Source: a virus
Virus record (IMG/VR): IMGVR_UViG_3300027675_000004
Location: 111,054 to 175,053 of that record
Direction: 5' to 3' (one strand)
DNA: 64,000 nucleotides
Shown: in pieces, positions 1-8,779 of the stretch
Numbering within the stretch: the stretch's first letter is position 1
How the letters are laid out: each line of letters starts with the position of its first letter
The notes under the pieces: generated by a model
Told to the model about the DNA's origin: nothing
The model's input: only the letters and a program-made list of their open reading frames with translations
Databases searched by the model: none
Translations under genes and position numbers: made by a program

Positions 1-2506
1 TTCATAAGATTATGCACATGTAAAATCTTAATCGTTCTCCGCATATCATCTTTATCATATCCTACTAATTCTTCCAAGATGGTTTTTCTGAAAAAAGGCA
101 TTTTTACTAAAGCACTTGCTAATAACTTATACTCTGGTAAGTGCATAAATTCATTCTTAATCGTTTCAAATTCAGACTCTATAAACTCCCTTTTATTTAA
201 TTGACTATAATTATAATAATCTAATGCACGACCATCATACTGTTCTTGTAAAAAATCACGTACAAAATGTACATGTTCAGATAAAACAATAATATGTTCG
301 CCTTGTTCGTCAGTCGAAAAAAGCCTTGCCGCTATCGCCACACTTAAACGTGCTATCTTATTACGCTGATCTGATGGCTCAACAAGAGGTATTAAAGAAG
401 AATATTTCTGAGACATATGCATTGCAGTTTCAAGGATAGCTTGCTCCGCATCTGGTTTAATAATAATTTGATCAACTTTACGCGTCCATGCCCATAAAAT
501 CAGATTTCTGCATAAATAAGATGTGTATATGTGCTCCACTTTATCACGTTGTGAAATTAATTGGTGTATCATAGCATCAGATACATCACCAGAACGTACG
601 GCTATTGCTAAATCGAACCTTCTTATATCTTCTGTACGTCTAAAAACTTGTTGTATAGCTGTAACTGGGTAAGGGTATTCATTTAACGGCGCCCCTGTTT
701 TTGTATTAGTCATCCAAATTAAACGTGTACGAGCATGTGTACGTGCTGGTATCGGGCCACCTCTTGCATCAGCTATACCTTCAGAACGCATATCTGTCAA
801 TTTAGATAATTCTTCATCATCAATACCACCGGCCTCATCTATAAAAACAATACGCTTATCATTTCTTGGTATCACACCGAAAGAAACAGACCAACGATTA
901 GCAGTTTGATGCCAAGTATACGCCAAACCTGTTCTGCGCGCACCCTCACCAGAAATACGATATCCAAATCCATAATGCTGGGATATTTTTTGTGCCGCAG
1001 CCGTTTTTGCTTGTCCAGAATCACCAATTACAAGTAACTCTGACCACCCTTTACGTAAAATATCTCCTTGAAAATAAAAGTTTAAAACTGAGTGATACAC
1101 AAGATCAAAAGCAATAAACAATGGTGCACGTTGCCAAATATGATGTACATTTAACTCAAGATCTTTATGAATCTCTAGAATTTTCTGATCAATGGTTTGA
1201 TTGTTTTTTGGTTTGAAAATAGACAATTCCTTTACTTTATGTGGATCCATTTTAAAACTATTCAAAGATGTTTCCGCAGAAGAAAAATCACTAAATAAAT
1301 GAACCGCATGTTGCGTTTTAGGGTCAGCATATGTATAACATGATATTTCAACTTCTTGATTTAAAGGCATGTTATGTCCAATATAATATGCTTTACGCGT
1401 AACATATTCTTCACTACCTTCCGCAGCCATATTAACCTGCTTATCTATTTCTGGAGTAATCTCTAATTCCTCAACATTGCCTGTATCAAGGATCGAAAGC
1501 TTTGGTTTATTGCATTTAGTTGTTTCAGTTAAACGTCTTAAAACATTAATTTGTTGTGTTGTAGAACATTGGATACACTCTAATAATAAAGCATCATGTT
1601 CATTTAGTTCAAATTCAAAATTACCACCGTGTTTTGCCATCTTACATTCTTTACATTTACTATCTTCCTGCTTTAAATCTGGAACACAGACCATTTTAAT
1701 ACGTCTTGGTACTAAATATGGAGAAGTATCTTTACCTGCCACTAGCACTTTGGATTTTATTTTCTTTCTTATATAACATGCATTAGAGGCTTCAGATAAA
1801 TGTAATATAATCTCTTTCTCTGGTTTTTGATCTTCTTCATTGGCAATTTCACAATGTTCAAAATCACATGCAATTTCTCCAAGAGAACGCATAACACTGC
1901 AAACAAAATGATAATCACTTCCAAAAACAGACTTTATACATGAAATTGTAGATGCTTTCAATTTAGATGCATCTTTTGTAGAAGTGAATTCTTTTGGTGT
2001 GCGTAACGCCCAAGGAAGTAAAACATCAATTGTCTCTTTTTCATTAAACCCTTGATCCTTGAAATATGTAGCTAAATTCATAGTAGCTAAATTACGGGTT
2101 CCATTTTTACGTATATGCTTTTCAAGTAAATCTTTAACACAAGTAGCAGTTTCACCTGTTTTACGTATCAAAACTTGAGGCTTAAGTTTCTCAATCATTT
2201 CTTGCTGCTTATAGAGGTCAACAAAATGCTTATAAAATATGGCCGCATCATCTACAGGTAAGATATTACCAAATTCTTCCTCAGGCCATAAGCTACCTCT
2301 TGGCTGTTTAGCAAGATCACGTATTTCTTCAATAGTCTTATTTAATTCATTATGTTGCAATTCTATCTTAAAAAGCTTAGATTTTTGATGTAAAGAGTCT
2401 GGTAGCCGCATCATACGACGTTTTGAATAAATAGAAGCTGTATCTAGCGTCTTAAGTTCTAAAAGCTGCTCTAAATACAGTGCTATAGACTTGAAATATG
2501 ATGTAA
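1..2506 (-). CDS. Primase C-terminal part fused to MCM-like AAA+ helicase (partial, runs off left edge)
   Basis: One open frame runs without a stop from about 2530 to position 1. Its first residues continue the archaeo-eukaryotic primase of the preceding feature: YSKRRMMRLPDSLHQK (about 2390-2440) matches primase motif III. It continues with a cysteine cluster (C..., CKEC, CIQC, about 1580-1690) and an AAA+ ATPase with Walker A GDSGQAKT (about 1005-1025), Walker B RIVFIDEAGG (about 828-853) and the sensor-like MTNTKTGAP. Together these resemble an MCM helicase. Primase-MCM fusions are known from Bacillus prophages. The expected role is template priming and unwinding at the replication fork. 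The frame is -1 relative to the intein-bearing primase N-terminus, so a frameshift or base error near 2507-2510 separates them. The C-terminus lies outside the window. Confidence 0.85.
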
Positions 2507-4228
2507 TTTTGCGTCTGGATGCACATTTAAGACATTTGGATGCACAAAGACATGGAATCCTTTGGACCCAGAATTGTGTAATAAAATTGGGTATGAACCA
2601 CCAAAAAAATTCTCATTTTGATCAACCGATAAATCATATACCATTTCTTTCTTTTTTGTTTTAATTATTTTTGTAATTGGTAATACAGAAAGATTATTTT
2701 GAAAGAATTGTTTATAGGACGTAATAATAGATTTACTTAATATATCAAATTCTTTTGTTTTATAACGATCTAAAAGTCGAATAATTTTATATATTTGTTG
2801 CTTATTTAATCTATTTTTTTGAAGAAAAAATGTGCGAAATACACGTTTATTTTTTTGTTGAAATATTGGACAACATTGTCTATAAACATTGCCTAGTGGT
2901 TTAACTGGTAATAATAAATCTCTTGGTGCTGGTGCAAATTTTGTAAATTTTTGTTTTTTAAAACTAATACGATAAGAAAGATGAGAATGTCTATTGTGTG
3001 TCATGTCATAATTACCAACACGGATTGTCGAAGAAAAACCCAATGATTTCCCTAACCAAACTAATTGTTCTGCTAATATTTTTGATATCGTAGTACCATA
3101 TCTATTTCTATAATTATCATAATGTCCATCTCCATCTAAATATCCTTCTAAAAGCGCCATTTGAATATTTTTTCTATAACTTAAAAATTCATCAGGAAAA
3201 TGTTTATTAATTGCACCTTTTCCACATAGTTGCTCCATTAAAATAGCTAATTCACGCGAATGAAATAATATCTGTGTACAATTATTAGAGGTATGGGAAT
3301 GTGCTTGTAAATTAAAATATTGTTTTGCTGTTTTTATAATAAATTCGATATATTCTTTTTCTTTACAATGAAATGAAAATCCTATTCCAATACGAGACAA
3401 TCCAACATTACCACAAAATCGACAATATTTCTGTTGATCAGTAGAGATATGACCTTCACTAACAAAAAATCCTATAAATTTAGCAATATCATTATTAATT
3501 TTTATTGATTTATTCTTATAAGATATAGTATAATTAGGGCGTTTTGCATTATTATTGCCAAAATCATAATCTAATGAATTAAATGTTACTAAATAATCAT
3601 TACGTTGTAATTCGTTACCCTTTTTAACTATTAATTCTAAATTCTCATTAACAACATATACAGAATGATCATTAGTAATAATAAGTGGTAAATTTGAACA
3701 TTCGTGATAAACATTAATAACATGTTCTTTGTGTGATAATGTATCATATATATTACAAAATTTAGATTTTTTTGTAGTAGGATCTAAAGAATAAACTTTT
3801 AGATTTTTTGTTCTTTTAAATTCTTCAACAACTTGTTGTATGCTAATTAATCTGACCTTACCATTATTTTGCTTAATTAATACAGGTGTGTCACCAATAA
3901 TGGAATAATAACTACGTACATACTCGTGGTTGATACCATGGCCTTTCACAAAAAAATCAACCAGTTTACGCGCATCTTCTTTTGCTATTTCAATAGGATA
4001 TTGTTCGGAAGCATCTAAATCAAAGTATAAAGGCCCCCAAAGTAACTCCTCTTCTACTCTTTGTGGTGAACAGAATTGTTGTGCTGTAACAAAAACGTTG
4101 AAATTTTCTGCTTTTTTCTTTAAATTAGGTATTTCAGAGATTTTAATTCTTTTCCAGGGAGTAGCATGACCGGAAGATTTTTCATAATAACCATCAACAT
4201 AAATAAATTGATTTTCATAAGAATCCAT
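2483..4228 (-). CDS. Archaeo-eukaryotic-type DNA primase N-terminal part, interrupted by an intein
   Basis: The 581-residue product contains exteins 1-108 and 553-581. The N-extein has the primase metal motif LYFDLDA (D70, D72). The C-extein begins SGSKGFHVFV, the second conserved primase motif (SGxxGxH). The frame stops at TAG 2483-2485 soon after HPDAK, while a -1 frame continues with clear primase and helicase sequence to the window edge. The spliced and frame-corrected product would be a primase-MCM fusion. Whether the break is programmed, a real mutation or a homopolymer error in AAAA (2507-2510) cannot be decided here. It lies downstream of the small genes at 4244-4659 and probably uses the promoter at 4720-4747. 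Confidence 0.85.
   Translation of the reverse strand: MDSYENQFIYVDGYYEKSSGHATPWKRIKISEIPNLKKKAENFNVFVTAQQFCSPQRVEEELLWGPLYFDLDASEQYPIEIAKEDARKLVDFFVKGHGINHEYVRSYYSIIGDTPVLIKQNNGKVRLISIQQVVEEFKRTKNLKVYSLDPTTKKSKFCNIYDTLSHKEHVINVYHECSNLPLIITNDHSVYVVNENLELIVKKGNELQRNDYLVTFNSLDYDFGNNNAKRPNYTISYKNKSIKINNDIAKFIGFFVSEGHISTDQQKYCRFCGNVGLSRIGIGFSFHCKEKEYIEFIIKTAKQYFNLQAHSHTSNNCTQILFHSRELAILMEQLCGKGAINKHFPDEFLSYRKNIQMALLEGYLDGDGHYDNYRNRYGTTISKILAEQLVWLGKSLGFSSTIRVGNYDMTHNRHSHLSYRISFKKQKFTKFAPAPRDLLLPVKPLGNVYRQCCPIFQQKNKRVFRTFFLQKNRLNKQQIYKIIRLLDRYKTKEFDILSKSIITSYKQFFQNNLSVLPITKIIKTKKKEMVYDLSVDQNENFFGGSYPILLHNSGSKGFHVFVHPNVLNVHPDAKLHHISSL
2573..3904 (-). mobile_element. Intein with LAGLIDADG homing endonuclease in the primase
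   Basis: Residues 109-552 of the primase form a 444-residue intein. It starts SIIGDTPVLI (block A with Ser1), has NDHSVYVV (block B, 186-193), two LAGLIDADG-like helices (FIGFFVSEGH 251-260; LEGYLDGDGH 360-369), block F VYDLSVDQNENFFGG and ends ILLHN with Ser as the +1 residue. Removing it joins RSYY to SGSKGFHV, which restores primase motif II exactly. A serine rather than cysteine nucleophile at position 1 is less common but known. It should self-splice, and the endonuclease may allow homing. Confidence 0.93.
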
Positions 4229-4243
4229 AATAACCTTCCTAAT

Positions 4244-4402
4244 CTATTTAAATAGATTTTTTTCAAACGGAGAGTATTCTTGTATATCAGTAACAGAAAA
4301 CAAGCTGCATACTTGTATTACTGTTTCAAGGAATGTTCTGTCAGGACATTTTAATTTGAAAAGCTTAATCTGTTGTATAACATTTTTATATAATATAGCC
4401 AT
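4244..4402 (-). CDS. Small hypothetical protein, 52 aa
   Basis: ATG at 4402 to TAG at 4244 encodes a 52-residue protein starting MAILYKNVIQQIKLF. It begins one base after the stop codon of the 84-aa gene upstream and ends 16 bases before the primase start, so it is probably translated from the same mRNA by coupling. No domain is recognised. It holds two cysteines and a mixed-charge helix. Confidence 0.55.
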   Translation of the reverse strand: MAILYKNVIQQIKLFKLKCPDRTFLETVIQVCSLFSVTDIQEYSPFEKNLFK

Positions 4403-4404
4403 TT

Positions 4405-4659
4405 TTATCTATTCATTTTATAATTTCTAAGACAACTGCGTAAATCCGCTACTTCTCTGACAAATTCATTAATAGAACATTGTTCATCTCCATTATAATA
4501 ATTAAAGATAAACTGTTCTATAAGACTATCTTGATCTGTTAAAAAAACAAAAAGAGCCCGATCTTTTTCCATAGGATCAGGCTCTAAAGCTTTTAGTTTA
4601 AAGTTATATTTAGCTTTTAAAAAAGCAGCTAGGTTTATATCTGTTGTTTTGTATTCCAT
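4405..4659 (-). CDS. DUF5659-like small protein, 84 aa
   Basis: The N-terminus TTDINLAAFLKAKYNFKL resembles the DUF5659 family, small phage and bacterial proteins of unknown function in which a conserved Ser/Thr-D-x-x-LAAYL pattern opens the domain. The rest is acidic with an FNYYNGD segment. It is the first gene after the promoter at 4720-4747 and leads a short operon with the 52-aa gene and the primase. Its function is unknown; proximity suggests a link to replication only by position. Confidence 0.7.
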   Translation of the reverse strand: MEYKTTDINLAAFLKAKYNFKLKALEPDPMEKDRALFVFLTDQDSLIEQFIFNYYNGDEQCSINEFVREVADLRSCLRNYKMNR

Positions 4660-4719
4660 TATATATATATTATATGCTTAGTTATATGCTTAATTTGACA
4701 CAATACCACATTATACTAT

Positions 4720-4747
4720 ATTATACTACAAAAACCTACAAAGTCAA
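4720..4747 (-). promoter_or_regulatory. Predicted sigma70 promoter for the primase operon
   Basis: On the minus strand TTGACT (4742-4747) is followed after 16 bases by TATAAT (4720-4725). A second TATAAT lies just downstream. The start codon of the next gene lies at 4659, leaving a leader of about 55 bases. Confidence 0.65.
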
Positions 4748-4755
4748 GTTTTATC

Positions 4756-4888
4756 TTTTAATAGAACTGGCAGGATTCCCCACTCTGCTCCGCTCCAGAG
4801 AAATGTCTAATATATTTATAGTAATTATTAGATCATTGCACTCCTTGAACACCCTTACCTAGTCACTATAACTACAATTCTATTAAAA
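4756..4888 (-). ncRNA. Candidate structured RNA with pseudoknot
   Basis: This intergenic stretch is closed by an 11-bp perfect inverted repeat (4756-4766 with 4878-4888). Inside are a 7-bp hairpin (4806-4812/4826-4832) and a 5-bp GC-rich hairpin (4783-4787/4796-4800). The loop of the first hairpin holds TTATAGT (4816-4822), which pairs perfectly with ACTATAA at 4865-4871 and makes a pseudoknot. No open frame crosses it. The most likely strand is minus, like the flanking genes. It does not end in a U-run, so it is not a simple terminator. Known families were not recognised. Confidence 0.5.
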
Positions 4889-5197
4889 TTATTTTAATTG
4901 GTTTGGTAATGTTTTTAATGATGCAATTTCTTTTGTTAAATCAGAAATTTGAGTTTTTAAGGTTTCAAACTCAGCTTGTTCAGAGACACTGGGAATAGCT
5001 TTTACTACTGATAGCATTTTTAATTGTAAGGCATTAACCCCCCCTATCACTTCATCAAGCTTTAATACAATATCTTTGATAGTAATTTCAATATATTCAC
5101 TATCATCAACATTAAAGTGATGACTTAAATATATTAAGTTCCCCGTGTTTAAATTAATACGATAATATGCTGGATTTTTTGTTAATAATTTCTCCAT
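4889..5197 (-). CDS. Hypothetical protein with C-terminal coiled coil, 102 aa
   Basis: The 102-residue protein has a beta-rich N-terminal half (YYRINLNTGNLIYLSHHF) and a heptad-like helix (SEQAEFETLKTQISDLTKEIASL, split here as residues about 72-95). It follows the zinc-containing gene at 5201-5995 by 3 bases and has a GGAG ribosome site, so the two are cotranscribed. No family is recognised. Confidence 0.6.
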   Translation of the reverse strand: MEKLLTKNPAYYRINLNTGNLIYLSHHFNVDDSEYIEITIKDIVLKLDEVIGGVNALQLKMLSVVKAIPSVSEQAEFETLKTQISDLTKEIASLKTLPNQLK

Positions 5198-5200
5198 TAT

Positions 5201-5995
5201 TTACGCTCCTTCTAAATCATTTATATTCAAATCATCTGTTGGCATATCATCTGCGGTAAGATCAATCTTTTTACCTATCGTATTACGATATACTAATTCT
5301 GCCCACATACGTTCATCAGCTGTGGTATCACGTAATTGTTGTACCTCTAAGATATATGCAGGCCCTCTCTTAAAAGGTTTTAATTTTGGTGTAACGCGCC
5401 ATACTTTATTCCAGAAAGGTTGACGTGGTAAAGTACATTCAACAGATACGTTGATTTTTAATGCAGACTGTGCCGATGTTTTCATAAAACTTAATATATT
5501 AGGTAAAAACATTATACCTATTTCTTTAGGTTGTATAACTAAATAATTAAAGATCATATTACATACCGGTGGTTTACCTTCTTTCCATTGTGCATTACTA
5601 CATTCTGCACACTTGCTACCATCTGATCCAATTTTTGTATCATTAGAACGACATAAAGGCGCGCCCATACGATTATCAACATCAAACATAGTACGCGACT
5701 TATGCATTGTCAAGGGAATAAAATCAAATGTAGTAAAAATTTCACCCGTAATGCTGTTTTTTAATAAACCAGACTCTTGTTCTTTAGCCTTTACCTCAAT
5801 TGATTGATCTTGTAGTAATCTAATACGGGGCATAATAACATCTTCAGAACTAACTTCTTCAGTACCAGGTGCTGGTTTTAAAAGTTCAGCTAAAGCTTTT
5901 TCATCTTTTGGTAGAGATATTGGGGGTAAAGCTTGTCCTGTCTGTGATACAGATAGTGCTTCATCTTGTTTCTTTTCTTTTTTAGCTTCTGTCAT
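5201..5995 (-). CDS. Putative phage DNA-maintenance protein with zinc-binding insert (SSB-like candidate), 264 aa
   Basis: The N-terminus is charged and low-complexity (MTEAKKEKKQDE), followed by MPRIRLLQDQS and a TGEIF turn. A cysteine set spans residues about 115-145 (CRSND..., CAEC, PPVC) and could bind zinc. The C-terminus is acidic (DDMPTDDLNINDLEGA), as in single-stranded DNA-binding proteins whose acidic tails recruit partners. Genes of this type sit near primases in many phages, and this one is near the primase operon. Assignment as a single-strand binding protein is inference; the zinc site and acidic tail are direct observations. Confidence 0.5.
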   Translation of the reverse strand: MTEAKKEKKQDEALSVSQTGQALPPISLPKDEKALAELLKPAPGTEEVSSEDVIMPRIRLLQDQSIEVKAKEQESGLLKNSITGEIFTTFDFIPLTMHKSRTMFDVDNRMGAPLCRSNDTKIGSDGSKCAECSNAQWKEGKPPVCNMIFNYLVIQPKEIGIMFLPNILSFMKTSAQSALKINVSVECTLPRQPFWNKVWRVTPKLKPFKRGPAYILEVQQLRDTTADERMWAELVYRNTIGKKIDLTADDMPTDDLNINDLEGA

Positions 5996-6020
5996 TTGTT
6001 CCTCCCTTACGTTGTTTAAA

Positions 6021-6203
6021 TTATAACTTGTTGTAATTATTAATATAGCAAGTTATCGCTTCTCTAACTAACAAGGCTAGACTAGGCCGTTTATGCGTTT
6101 TTTTAAATGTTGTTATTTGGATATCTAATAAGGATTGATATTGTTCGATAGGCATTTGGATAGGTATTTGAATTATTTTTGGTGTGATTTTGGTAGTTTT
6201 CAT
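6021..6203 (-). CDS. Ribbon-helix-helix-like regulator, 60 aa
   Basis: The 60-residue basic protein has a beta-strand of alternating hydrophobics (KIIQIPIQMPIEQYQ) followed by two helices (SLLDIQITTFKK; SLALLVREAITCYI), the layout of a CopG/Arc ribbon-helix-helix DNA-binding dimer. A perfect 24-bp palindrome lies directly between its promoter and start codon, suggesting autorepression. It heads a possible operon with the 264-aa gene, 25 bases downstream. Confidence 0.65.
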   Translation of the reverse strand: MKTTKITPKIIQIPIQMPIEQYQSLLDIQITTFKKTHKRPSLALLVREAITCYINNYNKL

Positions 6204-6219
6204 TTATATCCTTTATAGA

Positions 6220-6271
6220 ATAATCATATTTTAATATGATTATATTATAACATAATTATTTATTTTGTCAA
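6220..6271 (-). promoter_or_regulatory. Promoter with overlapping palindromic operator
   Basis: TTGACA (6266-6271) and TATAAT (6244-6249) are spaced by 16 bases on the minus strand. Directly adjoining the -10 box is an inverted repeat of two 11-bp arms (ATAATCATATT, 6220-6230 and 6233-6243), which would cover the transcription start. The next gene codes for a ribbon-helix-helix protein, the likely ligand. The -35 box overlaps the end of the 101-aa gene upstream. Confidence 0.75.
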
Positions 6272-6565
6272 GGGCTTATTTAAAAACTCATTATCTACTA
6301 GTTGTGTTTTTATAAAAGCAGCGTCTCTTTTTTCTTTTAAGCTTTTTTTAGATAAAACTTTTTCATAATGACAACATAAACAATTTGATTTTCCACAATC
6401 ATAGGGATGTTTGTCTCTTAACCGTCCTGGTTCTTTTTTCATCCTTTCATAATATGTTTCTCCATTAGAATCTTTAAGACTAGGTTTCTCAAGAGTTTTT
6501 AATAGTTTTAAACGTTTATGGATCACTTTTTTGTTAAGATATCTTCTAATTGCTCGGTTCTGCAT
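6260..6565 (-). CDS. Phage hypothetical protein with HPYDCG-CxCC motif, 101 aa
   Basis: This basic 101-residue protein contains GRLRDKHPYDCGKSNCLCCHYEK, recorded here as the region of residues 46-68. A motif of the HPxDCGxxxCxxCHxxK type recurs in small phage proteins of unknown role and could bind zinc through the three closely spaced cysteines and histidine. The N-terminus is Lys/Arg rich. Nucleic-acid binding is plausible but not shown. Confidence 0.65.
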   Translation of the reverse strand: MQNRAIRRYLNKKVIHKRLKLLKTLEKPSLKDSNGETYYERMKKEPGRLRDKHPYDCGKSNCLCCHYEKVLSKKSLKEKRDAAFIKTQLVDNEFLNKPLTK

Positions 6566-6576
6566 CTTAGTTTATT

Positions 6577-6681
6577 TTATAGACTAGCGGGATATAATCT
6601 TCTTTCACAATTAGATTGTCGAGGCAATGATATATATCCAGATATTGCCCATCTACATTTAAATGTCGCTAGTTTAAGCAC
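6577..6681 (-). CDS. Possible 34-aa peptide, GTG start
   Basis: A GTG at 6681 opens a 34-residue frame (MLKLATFKCRWAI...) ending at TAA 6577. It fills the 130-base gap between the SPFH gene and the 101-aa gene, but the ribosome site is weak (AAGGA at some distance). It may be a chance frame. Confidence 0.25.
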   Translation of the reverse strand: MLKLATFKCRWAISGYISLPRQSNCERRLYPASL

Positions 6682-6695
6682 TATTTAATCCTTAT

Positions 6696-7835
6696 TTACT
6701 TATCATCAGCAGATATTGCTAATGTTGATCTTCCAATATTTAAAATTGTTTTTTCAGGAACTATTTGCACACCATGAAATAAACCTTTTAATTTTTCTGC
6801 TTGCGCAACAGCAATTTCAACTTGTGCCCTACGATTACCAGCTTCCCCGCCATAAAGCGCTTCTCGTTTTAACATCTGTACCTCAGCTTCAGCTTTACCC
6901 ACGGCTAAAACACCAGATGCCATAGCTAAATTAGCGTCTCTATTACCTTCAGCTTCGAGTAAACGTTTTGCTTTTTCAGCTTCAGCGGCTAATACAGCAC
7001 GTTCTTTATCAGCTTCAGCTTGTTTTACCATCTTGATTTTTGCCGCTTCAGCTTCTTGTTTTATTTTTTCTACATTCGCTTGCGATTCTGCGTAAATCCT
7101 TTTTGCTTCTTCTTCTTTTGCTTTTGTTTGTTCTTTAAGTTTCAACGTTTCTTGTATAGCCAACATTTTAGCAGCGATTTCACTTTCATATGCTGGGTCA
7201 AGATGGACACTATACACTATTGTATTTTCAATAAATATGCCTCGTTCTTTAAAAACATCAGAATTTTTTAATTCTTCTTCTAATGATTTTACAAAATCGA
7301 CAAAACCTTGTCCAGAATAAATTTCAAGGGCATGTCTTGGACGGGCTACATGATTAACTACTTCAACAATAGTTCGTTTTAAAATCATACTTTCATAAGT
7401 TTCTCTTAAGCCTTCTTTATGTAAAGTAATTAACTTTACTGGAGCAAAAATAGGGGCATTATTTTTATCTGTGTCCCACCCTATACGGTAATTAACAGAT
7501 AAAGCAACCCACGCTTTTTGCCCACCATTTTCTCCACAATTTACTTCGATACGCTCATATTCGGCATCTTTATTAGTTTTTAACGTATCAAAAGTAATTT
7601 TTTGTGTACCGATATTATAAATATACATATCAGAAATCCAACCGCAATACCAATGTGTTCCAGATAATTTTACGTTTTCCAAGACACCTTGAGTTAAATG
7701 CTGTTCGACCATAGCTTCATTACCTTCTACCTTTTTCCAACTTATTGTATGAAACCCTAATACAACACCAATAATTGCTACAATACAAATGAATGCGATT
7801 TTTATCGGTATCCCAAACTCTTCATTTTTTATCAT
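6696..7835 (-). CDS. SPFH/Band 7 (prohibitin-like) membrane protein, 379 aa
   Basis: Residues 11-29 form one N-terminal membrane helix (IKIAFICIVAIIGVVLGF). An SPFH domain follows (residues about 32-215, VEGNEAMVEQHLTQGVLENVKLSG at its start), then a long Ala/Glu/Lys-rich coiled coil (about 220-330). This is the classic stomatin/prohibitin plan and length. Such proteins oligomerise into rings on the inner membrane and organise lipid domains or protease complexes. The start overlaps the stop of the 78-aa membrane protein upstream (ATGA), so the two are coupled. SPFH genes occur in large phages; roles in protecting the infected cell or sensing the membrane are speculation. Confidence 0.88.
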   Translation of the reverse strand: MIKNEEFGIPIKIAFICIVAIIGVVLGFHTISWKKVEGNEAMVEQHLTQGVLENVKLSGTHWYCGWISDMYIYNIGTQKITFDTLKTNKDAEYERIEVNCGENGGQKAWVALSVNYRIGWDTDKNNAPIFAPVKLITLHKEGLRETYESMILKRTIVEVVNHVARPRHALEIYSGQGFVDFVKSLEEELKNSDVFKERGIFIENTIVYSVHLDPAYESEIAAKMLAIQETLKLKEQTKAKEEEAKRIYAESQANVEKIKQEAEAAKIKMVKQAEADKERAVLAAEAEKAKRLLEAEGNRDANLAMASGVLAVGKAEAEVQMLKREALYGGEAGNRRAQVEIAVAQAEKLKGLFHGVQIVPEKTILNIGRSTLAISADDK

Positions 7836-8068
7836 TGCTCATCTCCATTTTTAATTGTATCTTTTATTTTTTGTTTTGCTTTTTTTAATTCATTTGAATC
7901 TATATCTGGTATTTTTTTAGCAAGGTCTAAAGTTGTTTTAATATCTTCGATTGCATTATTAAGAGGTTCTTTTTTTAATAACCTTTTTATAATTTTATTA
8001 TATATAATATAAATTGATATTATAATTAATAATATTAAAAAAAGAGTTCGTAATAACATAAAAACCAT
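7832..8068 (-). CDS. Small membrane protein, 78 aa
   Basis: One N-terminal hydrophobic helix (LLRTLFLILLIIISIYIIY, residues 5-23) is followed by a basic stretch and a Lys/Asp-rich tail. Ribosome site AAGGAGG precedes the ATG by 6 bases. Its stop overlaps the SPFH gene start, so it is probably a partner of that protein in the membrane. Confidence 0.7.
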   Translation of the reverse strand: MVFMLLRTLFLILLIIISIYIIYNKIIKRLLKKEPLNNAIEDIKTTLDLAKKIPDIDSNELKKAKQKIKDTIKNGDEQ

Positions 8069-8128
8069 TGTTTACCTCCTTCCTTCAATATTTAATTAAT
8101 ATAAAATAGGGTAGACGCCTATATAAAA

Positions 8129-8710
8129 CTACTTAATATCTTTTTTAGACTGAAAAGGTTTTTGACTTTCAGCCCACACTGAATCCCAAGATAAGATACC
8201 AAATAAATTAAATAAATTACGTCCAGATGTTTCTGGACCAAACCCTAACCACCGTTGTGTTTTATTTGTTTTCATCATTTTAGTAGCTAAAGTATTAATA
8301 TATGCTACTTTTTGCTCTGCAGTTAAAACTGTACTAGCTTCAATCGCTTGAATCTGTACAATATATACTTTATATTTTTCGGTTTGTGATAACCCTAATC
8401 CGCCAAATATAGAGTAAGCATTTGCTTGAGATATTCCTTCACCGCCAGAAAGAGCAGGGTAAGAAACAGCGTACGATTTTACTTTTGTTTCATCTCCAGA
8501 TATTGATACATCTTGTGCTGTTTCACCTACAGCAATTTGTCCTTGGCCCTGAGCTTGTCCTTGAAGCTGATTTTGCATCTGTCCTTGTATTTGCCCTTGT
8601 AATTGGCCTTGTTCATTTGTGTTAGAGTTATCTTCGTATGAAGGCATTGCGATGGCGATACTTATTACCATACATAACATAGCTAATACTAATACAACTA
8701 TTTTTTTCAT
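8129..8710 (-). CDS. Exported protein with Gln-Gly repeat region, 193 aa
   Basis: A typical signal peptide occupies residues 1-21 (MKKIVVLVLAMLCMVISIAIA) with a cleavage site after AIA. A Gln-rich segment with GQxQ repeats follows (residues 35-58), then a globular part with TQRWLGFGPETSGRNLFN. It is probably secreted to the periplasm or cell surface. It sits upstream of the small membrane protein and SPFH genes and may be part of the same envelope module. No family is recognised. Confidence 0.65.
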   Translation of the reverse strand: MKKIVVLVLAMLCMVISIAIAMPSYEDNSNTNEQGQLQGQIQGQMQNQLQGQAQGQGQIAVGETAQDVSISGDETKVKSYAVSYPALSGGEGISQANAYSIFGGLGLSQTEKYKVYIVQIQAIEASTVLTAEQKVAYINTLATKMMKTNKTQRWLGFGPETSGRNLFNLFGILSWDSVWAESQKPFQSKKDIK

Positions 8711-8779
8711 TTTTTCTCCTTTGTATAGGTGTCTACCCTATTTTAAATTTAGATTTAAATATATTATTTACCCCTATGA

